64,000 nt of DNA from Endozoicomonas sp. GU-1 (GTDB taxonomy: Bacteria > Pseudomonadota > Gammaproteobacteria > Pseudomonadales > Endozoicomonadaceae), in NCBI RefSeq assembly GCF_027366395.1, contig NZ_CP114771.1:1240001-1304000 (forward strand). Direction: 5' to 3'. Position 1 is the stretch's first letter; each line of letters begins with the position of its first letter. The notes beneath the pieces were generated by a model, which had not been told where the DNA came from, did not search any database, and saw nothing but the letters and a program-made list of their open reading frames with translations. A program made the position numbers and the translations under genes. Shown here piece by piece: positions 1 to 9,483 of the stretch.

Positions 1-156
1 AAAAACTAGATATAGTTTCCTCCTGAAAATAATCATGGACACCAAAACCCCCTCCCACCGCCCTACCCCACCTTGGAAGTGGCAGGCTATACGACAAACC
101 ATATGAAGAGTAATATAGGTCTGATTTCCAACAGATATTTAGCCCTTCAGGTGCCC

Positions 157-2499
157 ATGGATCACTCCGTTCACAACAAAATCGTTAACTTCATCTGGTC
201 AATAGCCGACGACTGCCTTCGGGATGTTTATGTTCGAGGTAAGTACCGTGATGTGATCCTCCCGATGTTCGTCCTTCGTCGGCTTGACTGCCTGCTGGAA
301 GAGACTAAAGAGAAGGTACAGGAAGAAGTAGCCTTTCAGATGGAAGAGTTTGGTGTTCCAGACCAAGATCCGGATGCTCTGCGTGAAGCTTCCGGGTATG
401 TGTTCTACAACACCTCAGAACTTACCTTGAAGGATATGACCGGCAACCCATCCCAGTTGGTCAGTAACTTCAAGCATTATTTGGATAGTTTTTCTGAAAA
501 TGTAAAGGAGATCATCCAGAAATTTGACCTGTACAACCAGATCAACAAACTGGCAGGAGCTGACAAGCTTCATGACGTGATTGAAAAGTTTGTCTCCCCA
601 AACATCAATCTCAGCGCCAATCCAGCGAAAGACGCTGATGGTCGCACTTTGCCTGCTCTTACTAACCTTGGCATGGGCTATGTCTTTGAAGAGCTGATTC
701 GTAAGTTCAACGAAGAGAACAACGAAGAGGCTGGTGAGCACTTTACTCCTCGTGAAGTGATCAAGCTGATGACTCACTTCTTGTTTCTGGAAGTAAAAGA
801 CCAGCTTCCACCGGTTATCACCATTTATGACCCAGCTTGCGGTTCTGGCGGTATGCTCACAGAATCCCAGAACTTCATCAAAGACCCGGAAGGGCAAATC
901 GCTTCAAAATCGGCAGTGCATCTCTATGGCAAAGAGATCAATGGTGAGACCTATGCCATCTGTAAATCCGATATGATGATCAAGGGCAACAACCCGGAAA
1001 ATATCCGGTTTGGCTCTACCATTGCCAGTAACGAGTTTGAAGGAACCCGCTTTGACTTTGCTCTTTCCAATCCTCCATATGGTAAAAGCTGGAGTACTGA
1101 GCAGAAGTTTGTGGTTGAGGGTAAAGAAATCCTTCAACCTCGCTTTGAAGTAAACCTGCCTGATTTCAAAGGAATCCACAGCTTTCAGAAAGCCACACCC
1201 TCTTCATCTGATGGACAACTTTTGTTCCTGATGGAAATGGTGGACAAAATGAAGACCGTTGGTCAAAACAACATGGGGGCTCGTGTTGCTTCCGTTCATA
1301 ACGGTTCCTCTTTGTTTACTGGTCAAGCAGGCAGTGGTGAGAGCAATATTCGTCGCTACATTGTTGAGAATGACTTTCTGGAAGCCATTATCCAACTACC
1401 GAACAATCTGTTCTATAACACTGGAATCACCACCTATATCTGGATTCTGAACAACAATAAGCCTGACCACCGTAAGGGCAAAGTCCAGCTACTTAACGCT
1501 CAAAACATGTACCAAAAGCTTCGTAAGAATTATGGTGATAAAAACTGTGAGTTGACCGACGACCATATTGATGAGTTGACCAAGCTCTACCATAAAATGG
1601 CCGGGGCTGATGAAAGCGATATTACCAAAGTCTTCGATAACAAAGATTTTGGCTACTACAAGGTTACGGTTGAGCGCCCGCTACGTAAATCTGCCCAGTT
1701 TACTGAAGAGCGTGTGAGTGAGCTTCGCTTCTTCCCGGCACTGCGGGATGAAATGAAGTGGATCTACCAAGAGTTTGGTGATGCTGTCTATGGCAACGAC
1801 ACCCTCATGGAACACCGACAAGCCATTATCCAGCACTTTGAAGATCAGGGTGAAAACCTGACCAAGAAAAACAGAGATAAGTTGTTGGCACAAAAGACAT
1901 GGGATGACCAGAAAAAACTGATCAACGCTGCCCAGCAACTGATGGCAAAGATGGGGTCAGAGCAAACGAACGACTTCAACCAGTTCAAGGATGAGTTCAA
2001 TAAAGCGTTGAAATCTCTTGGTCTCAAGCTTTCAGCCGGTGACAAAAACCAGATCTTAAACGCTTTCAGTTGGCGTGATGAAAACGCTGTACCAGTCATC
2101 AAGAAGGTTCATTCGTTGGCACAGGTAACAAGTATCCTGTCTGAAATCCTTGAGCATCAGGAAGACGATAATGGGAACCTTCAGGATTACGGTTTCTGGC
2201 GTTTAGAAGGAACCCAGTTTACCGAGTACGAGCCCGACTCCGAGCTGCGTGATACAGAAAACGTACCTCTGAAGGAAGATATTCACCAGTACTTTGTTGA
2301 TGAAGTGCGCCCTCATGTAGACGACGCTTGGATAGCTCTGGATAAGACCCTAATTGGCTGTGAAATCAGCTTTAATAAATACTTTTACCAGCATAAGTCT
2401 CTACGTTCTTTGGAAGAAGTCACAGGAGACATTCTACGTTTAGAGAGTGAGACAGAAGGCTTGCTGAAGAAGTTGGTTAGCCTTGGGGAGGCGAAGTAA
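157..2499 (+). CDS. hsdM: Type I restriction-modification DNA methyltransferase subunit
   Basis: Modification subunit of a type I R-M complex; it transfers a methyl group from AdoMet to adenine at the site chosen by HsdS. The SAM-binding motif PACGSGG lies near residue 226 and the catalytic NPPYG motif at about 305-309, both typical of N6-adenine methylases. The N-terminal HsdM helical domain (NKIVNFIWSIADD) begins right after the chosen ATG. The frame stays open upstream to a TTG at 73 and an ATG at 103, but the family N-terminus matches the ATG at 157. At 780 aa it is longer than many HsdM proteins because of an extended C-terminal part. The stop overlaps the hsdS start by one base (TAATG), so the two are translationally coupled. 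Confidence 0.95.
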   Translation: MDHSVHNKIVNFIWSIADDCLRDVYVRGKYRDVILPMFVLRRLDCLLEETKEKVQEEVAFQMEEFGVPDQDPDALREASGYVFYNTSELTLKDMTGNPSQLVSNFKHYLDSFSENVKEIIQKFDLYNQINKLAGADKLHDVIEKFVSPNINLSANPAKDADGRTLPALTNLGMGYVFEELIRKFNEENNEEAGEHFTPREVIKLMTHFLFLEVKDQLPPVITIYDPACGSGGMLTESQNFIKDPEGQIASKSAVHLYGKEINGETYAICKSDMMIKGNNPENIRFGSTIASNEFEGTRFDFALSNPPYGKSWSTEQKFVVEGKEILQPRFEVNLPDFKGIHSFQKATPSSSDGQLLFLMEMVDKMKTVGQNNMGARVASVHNGSSLFTGQAGSGESNIRRYIVENDFLEAIIQLPNNLFYNTGITTYIWILNNNKPDHRKGKVQLLNAQNMYQKLRKNYGDKNCELTDDHIDELTKLYHKMAGADESDITKVFDNKDFGYYKVTVERPLRKSAQFTEERVSELRFFPALRDEMKWIYQEFGDAVYGNDTLMEHRQAIIQHFEDQGENLTKKNRDKLLAQKTWDDQKKLINAAQQLMAKMGSEQTNDFNQFKDEFNKALKSLGLKLSAGDKNQILNAFSWRDENAVPVIKKVHSLAQVTSILSEILEHQEDDNGNLQDYGFWRLEGTQFTEYEPDSELRDTENVPLKEDIHQYFVDEVRPHVDDAWIALDKTLIGCEISFNKYFYQHKSLRSLEEVTGDILRLESETEGLLKKLVSLGEAK

Positions 2500-3800
2500 T
2501 GGAAGCCTCCATTGAGTTCCCTAAATATGACAGCTACAAGGATAGCGAAATTCCTTGGATTGGTGATATTCCAACGAAGTGGGAAAAGGTCAAAGCTAAA
2601 TGGCTATTCACAAAAATAGATCGCCCTGTTCGAGCTGAAGATGATGTTGTTACAGCCTTTCGTGATGGGCAAGTAACACTCAGAAAAAACCGTAGAACGG
2701 AAGGTTTTACTAATGCCCTAAAGGAGCATGGCTATCAGGGCATCCGTAAAGGTGATTTGGTTATTCATGCTATGGATGCCTTTGCAGGGGCGATTGGTGT
2801 TTCTGATTCAGATGGGAAATCGACCCCAGTCTATTCTGCATGTATTCCAAGAGGGGAGTTTTACACAAATACAAAATATTACGCTTACCTACTCCGTTAT
2901 ATGGCTCTCAGTGGTTATATAAACTCATTAGCAAAGGGGATCAGAGAGCGTTCGACCGATTTCCGCTTCAGTGATTTTTCTGATCTAATTTTGCCAAATC
3001 CATCAGAAGCTGAACAGGATCGTATAGTCAATTTTCTCGACCAAAAAACCGCCGAGATCGATGCCGCCATTGCCAAAAAGCAGGAGCTGATCCAGCTACT
3101 GAACGAGCAGAAAACCATTCTGATCAACCGAGCTGTCACCAAGGGACTAAACCCCAATGTCAAAATGAAAGACAGTGGTGTGGCTTGGATTGGAGAAACC
3201 CCTGAGCATTGGAGAGTTTGCTCGCTGAGTCATACAGCATCTATCACTACTGGTGCAACGCCTGACCGAACGAATCCGAATTATTGGAATGGCACTATAC
3301 CGTGGATCAAAACAGGTGAAGTCAAATTTTCAAATATTGAAAGTAGTGAAGAATATATATCAGAATTAGGTCTAAAGCACTCAGCAGCAAGACTAGCACC
3401 TGCCGAGACATTACTTATGGCAATGTATGGTCAAGGTGTCACCAGAGGACGTGTTGGTATACTAAAAGTTCCTGCCGCCTTCAATCAGGCTTGTGCAGCA
3501 ATCATAGTAAAAAAAGAATTGTCTACAAATTATGCATTTTATTTTCTTTATGCTGCATACCCTTTCATCAGAGATGCTGGAAATGAAACAAGTCAGATGA
3601 ATCTCAGTTCTGGCTACATTGCAAAGATTAAAGTACTTGTACCTCCGGAAGATGAGCAGAATAAAATTGTCTCATACTGCCGTGAGTTGCAAACTGAATA
3701 TGCCAACATAGAACAACTACAGGTTGATGAAATCAAAGCGTTACAAGAATTCAAACAATCGCTAATCGCACACGCCACAACCGGAAAGATCAAAGTCTAG
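2499..3800 (+). CDS. hsdS: Type I restriction-modification specificity subunit
   Basis: DNA-recognition subunit of the type I complex. It has the usual two-half layout: target-recognition domain 1 (about residues 15-165), a conserved helical spacer with the EQDRIVNFLDQKTAEID pattern (about 170-215), target-recognition domain 2 (about 225-385, starting IPWIKTGEV), and a second helical segment at the C-terminus. The second half restarts with WIGETPEHW, echoing WIGDIPTKW near the N-terminus. At 433 aa it is full length. It starts inside the hsdM stop and is followed 13 bases later by hsdR. The recognition sequence cannot be read from the protein. Confidence 0.95.
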   Translation: MEASIEFPKYDSYKDSEIPWIGDIPTKWEKVKAKWLFTKIDRPVRAEDDVVTAFRDGQVTLRKNRRTEGFTNALKEHGYQGIRKGDLVIHAMDAFAGAIGVSDSDGKSTPVYSACIPRGEFYTNTKYYAYLLRYMALSGYINSLAKGIRERSTDFRFSDFSDLILPNPSEAEQDRIVNFLDQKTAEIDAAIAKKQELIQLLNEQKTILINRAVTKGLNPNVKMKDSGVAWIGETPEHWRVCSLSHTASITTGATPDRTNPNYWNGTIPWIKTGEVKFSNIESSEEYISELGLKHSAARLAPAETLLMAMYGQGVTRGRVGILKVPAAFNQACAAIIVKKELSTNYAFYFLYAAYPFIRDAGNETSQMNLSSGYIAKIKVLVPPEDEQNKIVSYCRELQTEYANIEQLQVDEIKALQEFKQSLIAHATTGKIKV

Positions 3801-3813
3801 GGAAGGAGTCAAC

Positions 3814-6800
3814 ATGGTTAGCAATACCGGCGAAGATGCACTGGAACAAGCCATTGAAGCTGCGCTGACAGGTGACTGTCGTGAAAACCGTGGTTCAGCA
3901 GCACAACCTCCTGCTTCCTACGGTCAGGCAAAGCACCGTGGTCAAGGTTATGTTGCAGGCAACCCTGCGGATTTTGATCGCCGGTTTGCTATCGATAAAA
4001 CCCTGTTCTGGCATTTCCTGAAAACTACCCAAGCCGAAGAACTGGCAAAGCTGAAAAACCAGCCTAACTGGGAACAACTGGTACTGGAACGGCTGAGTAA
4101 CAAGATTCGCAAAGATGGTGTGATTACGGTGCTAAAGAAAGGGTTGTCTATTAATGATGCCCATCTTAACTTGCTGCATAAAGGGGTCTACAACAGCCTG
4201 AACCCCAACCAGAAGAGCCTGTTTGAACAGAATATCTTCTCCATTACCCGACAGGTGCATTACTCGGAAACGGAACCGGGCAAATCGGTGGACATGGTGC
4301 TGTTTATAAATGGCTTGGCGCTGGCGACTTTCGAGTTGAAGAAGCCTCAGACCAAGCAAACCGTTCACAACGCCATGAAACAGTACAGGGAAACCCGTGA
4401 CCCAAAAACTACACTGTTCCGCTTCGGCCAGTGTCTGGTGCATTTTGCGGTAGACACTGACGAAGTGTTTATGACTACCCATGTGAATGGTCAGAGCACT
4501 TTCTTCCTGCCGTTTAATAAGGGCGTGAACCACGGTAAAGGGAATCCCGCTAACCCCGGTGGTTACAAGACTGCCTATCTCTGGAAAGAGGTTTTGGAGC
4601 CGCATTCGCTGGTTCAGATTGTTGAACACTTTGCCAAGATGGTTGAAGAGAAAGACCCTAAAGGCAAAATCAAGAAGATCCTGTACTTCCCCCGCTATCA
4701 CCAGATGGAAGTGGTGCGCCGTATTCTCTCTGATGCCAAGACCAATGGTGCTGGACAGCGTTACCTGATTCAACACTCGGCGGGTTCTGGCAAGTCCAAC
4801 TCCATCACTTGGCTGGCCTTCCAGCTTATCGAACTGTATGACCCTGCTGGACGGGAGAACGTGTTTGATTCCGTGGTGGTGGTGACAGACCGGAAAATCT
4901 TGGATCAACAGCTTCGTAACAATATTCGTCAGTTCTCAGAAGTGAAAAATATTGTCGCTGCGGCTGAGAAGTCTGCCGAGCTAAAATCCCATCTGGAGCA
5001 GGGTAAACGGCTGATTATAACCACCATCCAGAAATTCCCGTTTATTGTGGATGGTATTGGCGATCTCTCGGAGAAACGCTTTGCGGTAATTATCGATGAG
5101 GCTCACTCCTCCCAGAGTGGTAAGAGTGCTGACAAACTGAATATGTCCCTCGGAATGGAAGACGAGCAGACAGAAGACGTTATGCAGGACAAAATCCTGA
5201 AAGCGATGGAGGGGCGCAAGATGAGCAGCAATGCTTCGTTCTTCGCCTTCACTGCTACGCCCAAAAAAGAGACTTTAGAGAAGTTTGGCAGGGAATCACC
5301 AAAAGACGGGAGATTCTACCCATTTCATCTCTACTCCATGAAGCAAGCCATTGAAGAGAACTTTATCCTCGATGTGTTGCAGAACTACACCACCTATCAG
5401 AGCTTTTATGAGATCCAGAAGCAGGTGGCAGATAATCCCGCCTTCAACAGTAAAAAAGCTCAGGCTACGTTGAAAGCATATGTGGAGAGTCATCCGGATA
5501 CTATTGAGAAAAAAGCATCAGTGATGGTAAACCACTTCATTGAGAGTGTGGTGAAAGGCAGAAAGCTCAAGGGTAAAGCTAGGGCAATGGTGGTGGCATC
5601 CAGCATTCCACGAGCCTACGAATATTATGTGGTGATCTCCCGCCTACTGAAAGAGGCCAACATGCCCTTTGGGGCGATTGTCGCCTTTTCTCAGAAAGAA
5701 GGGTTTGAGCACACTGAAGAATCCGTTAATGGCTTTGCCGGTAAAGATATTCCAGATCGATTTAAAACTGATGACTACCGGATTCTGGTGGTGGCGAAGA
5801 AATATACCACCGGCTTTGATGAACCATTACTGCACACCATGTATGTGGACAGAAAGCTGCAAACGGTTCAGGCAGTACAGACGTTATCCCGCCTGAATCG
5901 CTGTAACCAGAAGATGGAGAAGAACGACACCTTTGTGCTGGACTTTGCTAATACCACCACAGAGATCAAGGCGGCGTTTGATCCCTTCTACACCAGCGCT
6001 GTTCTGGAGGGAAAGACAGACGTTAATGCACTGCACGACTGGAAAGATGAGTTGGATAAGGTGGGTGTCTACGAGTGGAAGGAGGTTGACGAGTTTAACC
6101 AACTATTCTGGAATAACCGCCCTGATGAAGAGCTTCATATTATCGCTGACCCGGTTGCCGAACGCTTTGACAAACTGGGTGAAGAACTGGGTGATGAGGA
6201 TGAAGCCGACAAGCTGAAGATTGATTTTAAAATCAAGGCCAAACAGTTTGTGAAAGTATATGCCCAGCTTGCCTGTATCATGTCGTTCAATAATGTTCGG
6301 TGGGAAATGTTGCACTGGTTCTTGTTGTTCCTGATCCCAAAGCTGAAGGTTAAAACTCCGGAAAAGGAAGATCTGAAAGCACTTCTGGAAAGTGTAGACA
6401 TGAACACTTACGCCATGGCGAGGGTGAAGCTGAACGAGCGCATTGAACTGGATAGTAACGAAACGGTTGTAGAGCCTCAGAACCCTAATCAGCGTGGGTA
6501 TCACGGTGAAGAGGATAAAGATCCGTTGGATGTGATTGTTGAGAACTTCAATGAACGTCACTTCAATGGTTGGGAGGCAACTCCCGAAGAGCGTAAGGTG
6601 AAGTTCAAGAGCATCGTAAAACTTGTTCAGGACAGCCCGGATTATGAGGCGCAGGTGCTCAATAATAAGGATGAACAAAATCGACGGATTGCCCTTGAGT
6701 CACTGATCCAACGAGCAGTGATGCTACAACGCAGACAGGAGTTGGATCTTTATAAGCTGTATGTGAAAGATGATGATTTCCGCAGGACTTTTGAAGGGAC

Positions 6801-6867
6801 TATTGAGCAGATATTGGCGGTGGAGGCTGTAAACGCTAATAAAAATGACAGTCACAGACCAATTTAA
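3814..6867 (+). CDS. hsdR: Type I restriction endonuclease subunit R
   Basis: Motor and nuclease subunit of the type I enzyme. The N-terminal PD-(D/E)XK nuclease has E174 and K176 in FELKK. The SF2 helicase core has Walker A GSGKS at about 324-328, a DEAH box at 428-431, and the AATAT-like motif FTATP near 490. The start ATG follows a strong GGAAGGAGT ribosome site. At 1017 aa it is full length, and the nuclease and helicase motifs looked for are all present, so the R-M system looks intact. It is the third gene of hsdM-hsdS-hsdR, with a 13-base gap after hsdS. Confidence 0.95.
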   Translation: MVSNTGEDALEQAIEAALTGDCRENRGSAAQPPASYGQAKHRGQGYVAGNPADFDRRFAIDKTLFWHFLKTTQAEELAKLKNQPNWEQLVLERLSNKIRKDGVITVLKKGLSINDAHLNLLHKGVYNSLNPNQKSLFEQNIFSITRQVHYSETEPGKSVDMVLFINGLALATFELKKPQTKQTVHNAMKQYRETRDPKTTLFRFGQCLVHFAVDTDEVFMTTHVNGQSTFFLPFNKGVNHGKGNPANPGGYKTAYLWKEVLEPHSLVQIVEHFAKMVEEKDPKGKIKKILYFPRYHQMEVVRRILSDAKTNGAGQRYLIQHSAGSGKSNSITWLAFQLIELYDPAGRENVFDSVVVVTDRKILDQQLRNNIRQFSEVKNIVAAAEKSAELKSHLEQGKRLIITTIQKFPFIVDGIGDLSEKRFAVIIDEAHSSQSGKSADKLNMSLGMEDEQTEDVMQDKILKAMEGRKMSSNASFFAFTATPKKETLEKFGRESPKDGRFYPFHLYSMKQAIEENFILDVLQNYTTYQSFYEIQKQVADNPAFNSKKAQATLKAYVESHPDTIEKKASVMVNHFIESVVKGRKLKGKARAMVVASSIPRAYEYYVVISRLLKEANMPFGAIVAFSQKEGFEHTEESVNGFAGKDIPDRFKTDDYRILVVAKKYTTGFDEPLLHTMYVDRKLQTVQAVQTLSRLNRCNQKMEKNDTFVLDFANTTTEIKAAFDPFYTSAVLEGKTDVNALHDWKDELDKVGVYEWKEVDEFNQLFWNNRPDEELHIIADPVAERFDKLGEELGDEDEADKLKIDFKIKAKQFVKVYAQLACIMSFNNVRWEMLHWFLLFLIPKLKVKTPEKEDLKALLESVDMNTYAMARVKLNERIELDSNETVVEPQNPNQRGYHGEEDKDPLDVIVENFNERHFNGWEATPEERKVKFKSIVKLVQDSPDYEAQVLNNKDEQNRRIALESLIQRAVMLQRRQELDLYKLYVKDDDFRRTFEGTIEQILAVEAVNANKNDSHRPI

Positions 6868-6938
6868 TTTTCAATTCGAGACCATAAGCTGCCTGAATTT
6901 TTACTAAGGCAGCATTCAACCATTTAGAGAAAGAACGA

Positions 6939-9152
6939 ATGCCAGACCACCATATCAAGATGAAAAATGTTGCCAGCTATCATGCCACAGAAGAGCAAGT
7001 GCTGGACATATCAAAGCAAAATACGATTGTTTATGGGATGAACGGTGCAGGGAAGTCTACCATTTCAAACTTCCTTTATAGTCTACAAAACGACCAAGCA
7101 ACTACTAGTGATGAGTTTCTCTCATGCTCTGCTCAGATTGACGGGGAAGCTAATTACTTCGTTTACAACCAAAAATTTATCGATGATGTCTTTGCTGATA
7201 AAGACCATCAGCAAGGGGTGTTCACTCTCAGTAAAGATAATGTAGATATTGAAAGGAAGAAAAAGCATTTTGAGACTAGAAAAGACAAGTTTTCAGTACT
7301 TTACAGCAATACCAAGTCGGAGAGCAAAAGACTTAATAAAGAAATGGACGATGCTAAATCCATGATTGAGGAAGAAGTGTTCAAAGTAAAGAGAGCCCTA
7401 GAACGGACTGCTCTTTCGGACTTTCTTACCGGGCACAAATATAAAAATTCTTTTTACCAAAAAGTAATATCAGTAGATCCTCTCTCCGACGTAAGCTTGG
7501 ACGACCTGATAGCAGAAATTAATAAACTGCATAAATATAAAGGCAATAAGATAGGAAAAATCACCTTACCTACCTTTCCTGCTATTTCAGAAAAAAACCT
7601 TAAAATATTACAAGAACCATTCGTCACCTCAGGAAATACACAGTTTTCTGAGTTCGTAAATCGTTTGGATAATCTCACTTGGGTGGTAAAAGGTAAATCC
7701 GATTACTTGAAAGAAGGCCAAACTACTTGTCCTTTTTGTCAGAGAGAAACTATCGATGATCAACTCCGTAATCATATGGAGAACCTATTTGATGACACAT
7801 ATAAGGATAACCTGAACCAGCTAAATAGCTTATTGCAAAGTTATAGCGAACAAACAAGCATCTATATTGAAAAAATCAAAAGTGAATTTCAAAGCTGCCC
7901 TATAGATAAAACGGATATCGGTGAAATAGCGCCCTATCTAGAGGCGTTAAATATGCACTTCAGAAGTAACCTAACTAAAATTAGTGATAAAATAGAAAAT
8001 CCAAGCCTTGAAATAGAGATTGAAGGTTGTGAACAGTGGCTTGAGGCCATTGAGAAGAAATACTCTCTTAGCAATCATATCATTGATGAAATTAATGATA
8101 ACATCGACAGAGTTGATGAGGTTAAAGGCAATATTGCCAATAAAATGTGGCGTGTTATCCATGCACAAACCCAACATGCGATAAATTTATATAACTCTCA
8201 ATATAGCCAGTTAACCAAGTCATTAAGTGATAATGAAGCTAGGCTAAAAAAAATCGAGAGAGTTGGAAAAAATCTGAAAGCCAAGATTGAAGTCTTGCTA
8301 GGGATGACTACAAATATTGATGATACAATTAAAAGAATCAACCAAGACTTAGAAAGGCTCGGTATTACAGGCTTCACAATTGAAAAAAACTCAGAAAATG
8401 ATAGCTCTTTCAGGCTACACAGAGTCAGAACGAGTCAAAATTCAAACATCTTTAAAAGCCTGAGTGAAGGTGAAAAAACGCTGATCACCTTTTTATATTT
8501 CGTTGAGATGTGCAGAGGAAGTATCAGTAGAGATAGTGCAATACATGATAAAGAAAAAATCATTGTTATCGATGATCCGATCTCTAGTCTTTCACAAAAT
8601 TATATTTATGAAATCGCATCGCTCATACAGTCTAAAGTGGTTCTTGGCAAACCTTTTAGAAAGGTCATTATTTTAACACATAGTTTATTCTTCTATCAGG
8701 AGATGATTAAACTTGCCTCTGGAGGAGATAAAAAGTTTGAAGAAAATTATAGTCTTTATCGCATCACAAAAAATAATACATCTATCATTCAAAAAATCAC
8801 AAAGAATGAGATGCAAAATGACTATGAGTCTCTATGGCAGATAGTGAAAGATGTTGCTGTGCACAATTCAAACCCTGTAGTGCTGCCAAATGTAATGAGA
8901 AACATTCTTGAATACTATTTTGGCTTTTTAAAGAAAACCTCTAAATTGCATGAAGAAATAAATAAACTGGCAATACAAGAATCAGACCATGGATTCAAGG
9001 CTTTTTATAGGTATATCAACAGGCAGTCTCATTCTGACCCAATAAACACTGGTTTTATGATTGATGTTGCTCCTGACAGATACATCGAGAAATTTGAGGA
9101 ACTTTTCAAGAAGCTCGATCAACATGAGCATTTTGAAGCAATGTACCGGTAA
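6939..9152 (+). CDS. RloC-like ATPase/HEPN anticodon nuclease
   Basis: A 737-aa ABC/SMC-like ATPase with a likely RNase tail. Walker A is GMNGAGKST (33-41), the ABC signature LSEGEKT is at 508-514, Walker B VIDDP ends near 547, and an H-loop THS follows. Between the ATPase halves is a long coiled-coil region carrying a zinc-hook motif C264-P-F-C267, as in RloC. The C-terminal domain has R654-X3-E658 and R691-X6-H698; this R-E-H arrangement matches the PrrC/RloC anticodon-nuclease triad and the HEPN motif. In known systems PrrC or RloC cuts tRNA when restriction is disabled or DNA is damaged. It lies 71 bases after hsdR on the same strand, as expected for a guard of the type I system. tRNA cleavage is inferred; other AAA_13 proteins are the alternative. 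Confidence 0.72.
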   Translation: MPDHHIKMKNVASYHATEEQVLDISKQNTIVYGMNGAGKSTISNFLYSLQNDQATTSDEFLSCSAQIDGEANYFVYNQKFIDDVFADKDHQQGVFTLSKDNVDIERKKKHFETRKDKFSVLYSNTKSESKRLNKEMDDAKSMIEEEVFKVKRALERTALSDFLTGHKYKNSFYQKVISVDPLSDVSLDDLIAEINKLHKYKGNKIGKITLPTFPAISEKNLKILQEPFVTSGNTQFSEFVNRLDNLTWVVKGKSDYLKEGQTTCPFCQRETIDDQLRNHMENLFDDTYKDNLNQLNSLLQSYSEQTSIYIEKIKSEFQSCPIDKTDIGEIAPYLEALNMHFRSNLTKISDKIENPSLEIEIEGCEQWLEAIEKKYSLSNHIIDEINDNIDRVDEVKGNIANKMWRVIHAQTQHAINLYNSQYSQLTKSLSDNEARLKKIERVGKNLKAKIEVLLGMTTNIDDTIKRINQDLERLGITGFTIEKNSENDSSFRLHRVRTSQNSNIFKSLSEGEKTLITFLYFVEMCRGSISRDSAIHDKEKIIVIDDPISSLSQNYIYEIASLIQSKVVLGKPFRKVIILTHSLFFYQEMIKLASGGDKKFEENYSLYRITKNNTSIIQKITKNEMQNDYESLWQIVKDVAVHNSNPVVLPNVMRNILEYYFGFLKKTSKLHEEINKLAIQESDHGFKAFYRYINRQSHSDPINTGFMIDVAPDRYIEKFEELFKKLDQHEHFEAMYR

Positions 9153-9483
9153 GATTGAGAGGACGTTACCACCGCAGCATTTATGAATTACCGTCTAGGC
9201 AGTGACCGGAAGTGCTGACACACTGTTTCGAGCCTGCCGAGACGAAAGCGAACGTACTGACGTACGTAGACAACTTTCTGAATCATGCGCAAATCTCCAT
9301 GAAACGTCCATGCTTGCCATGGACAACCCTCATTACCCAACGTAATAAGCTACTTTGGTCACTCAGGCTGGAGAGTTACTTTGGTGGTAACACGGGCATA
9401 ATATAATACTACCCGTACAGTTGTAAACGACGAACTTAACCTATTTACAAGCTTCATTACAGCTGTAAGCATTTAGAATACAT
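9153..9483. repeat. Gene-free gap with inverted-repeat-bounded segment
   Basis: No convincing gene in these 331 bases. A segment of about 227 bp is bounded by the 9-bp inverted repeat GTTACCACC (9165-9173) and GGTGGTAAC (9383-9391). Inside it are palindromes, including TCCATG/CATGGA around 9308-9324 and an ACGTAC/GTACGT pair near 9253-9268. The segment is less AT-rich than the relaxase gene beside it. It could be a small miniature element or a structured non-coding region at the junction of the R-M cassette and the mobilization module. Confidence 0.35.

Noticed and set aside
4132-4908. 258-codon open frame on the minus strand inside hsdR
   Set aside because: It is antisense to a conserved, motif-complete HsdR and has no recognisable domain; typical shadow frame.
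9212-9406. 64-codon frame in the gap after the RloC-like gene
   Set aside because: No ribosome site and no protein-like pattern; it lies in a palindrome-rich segment better seen as non-coding.
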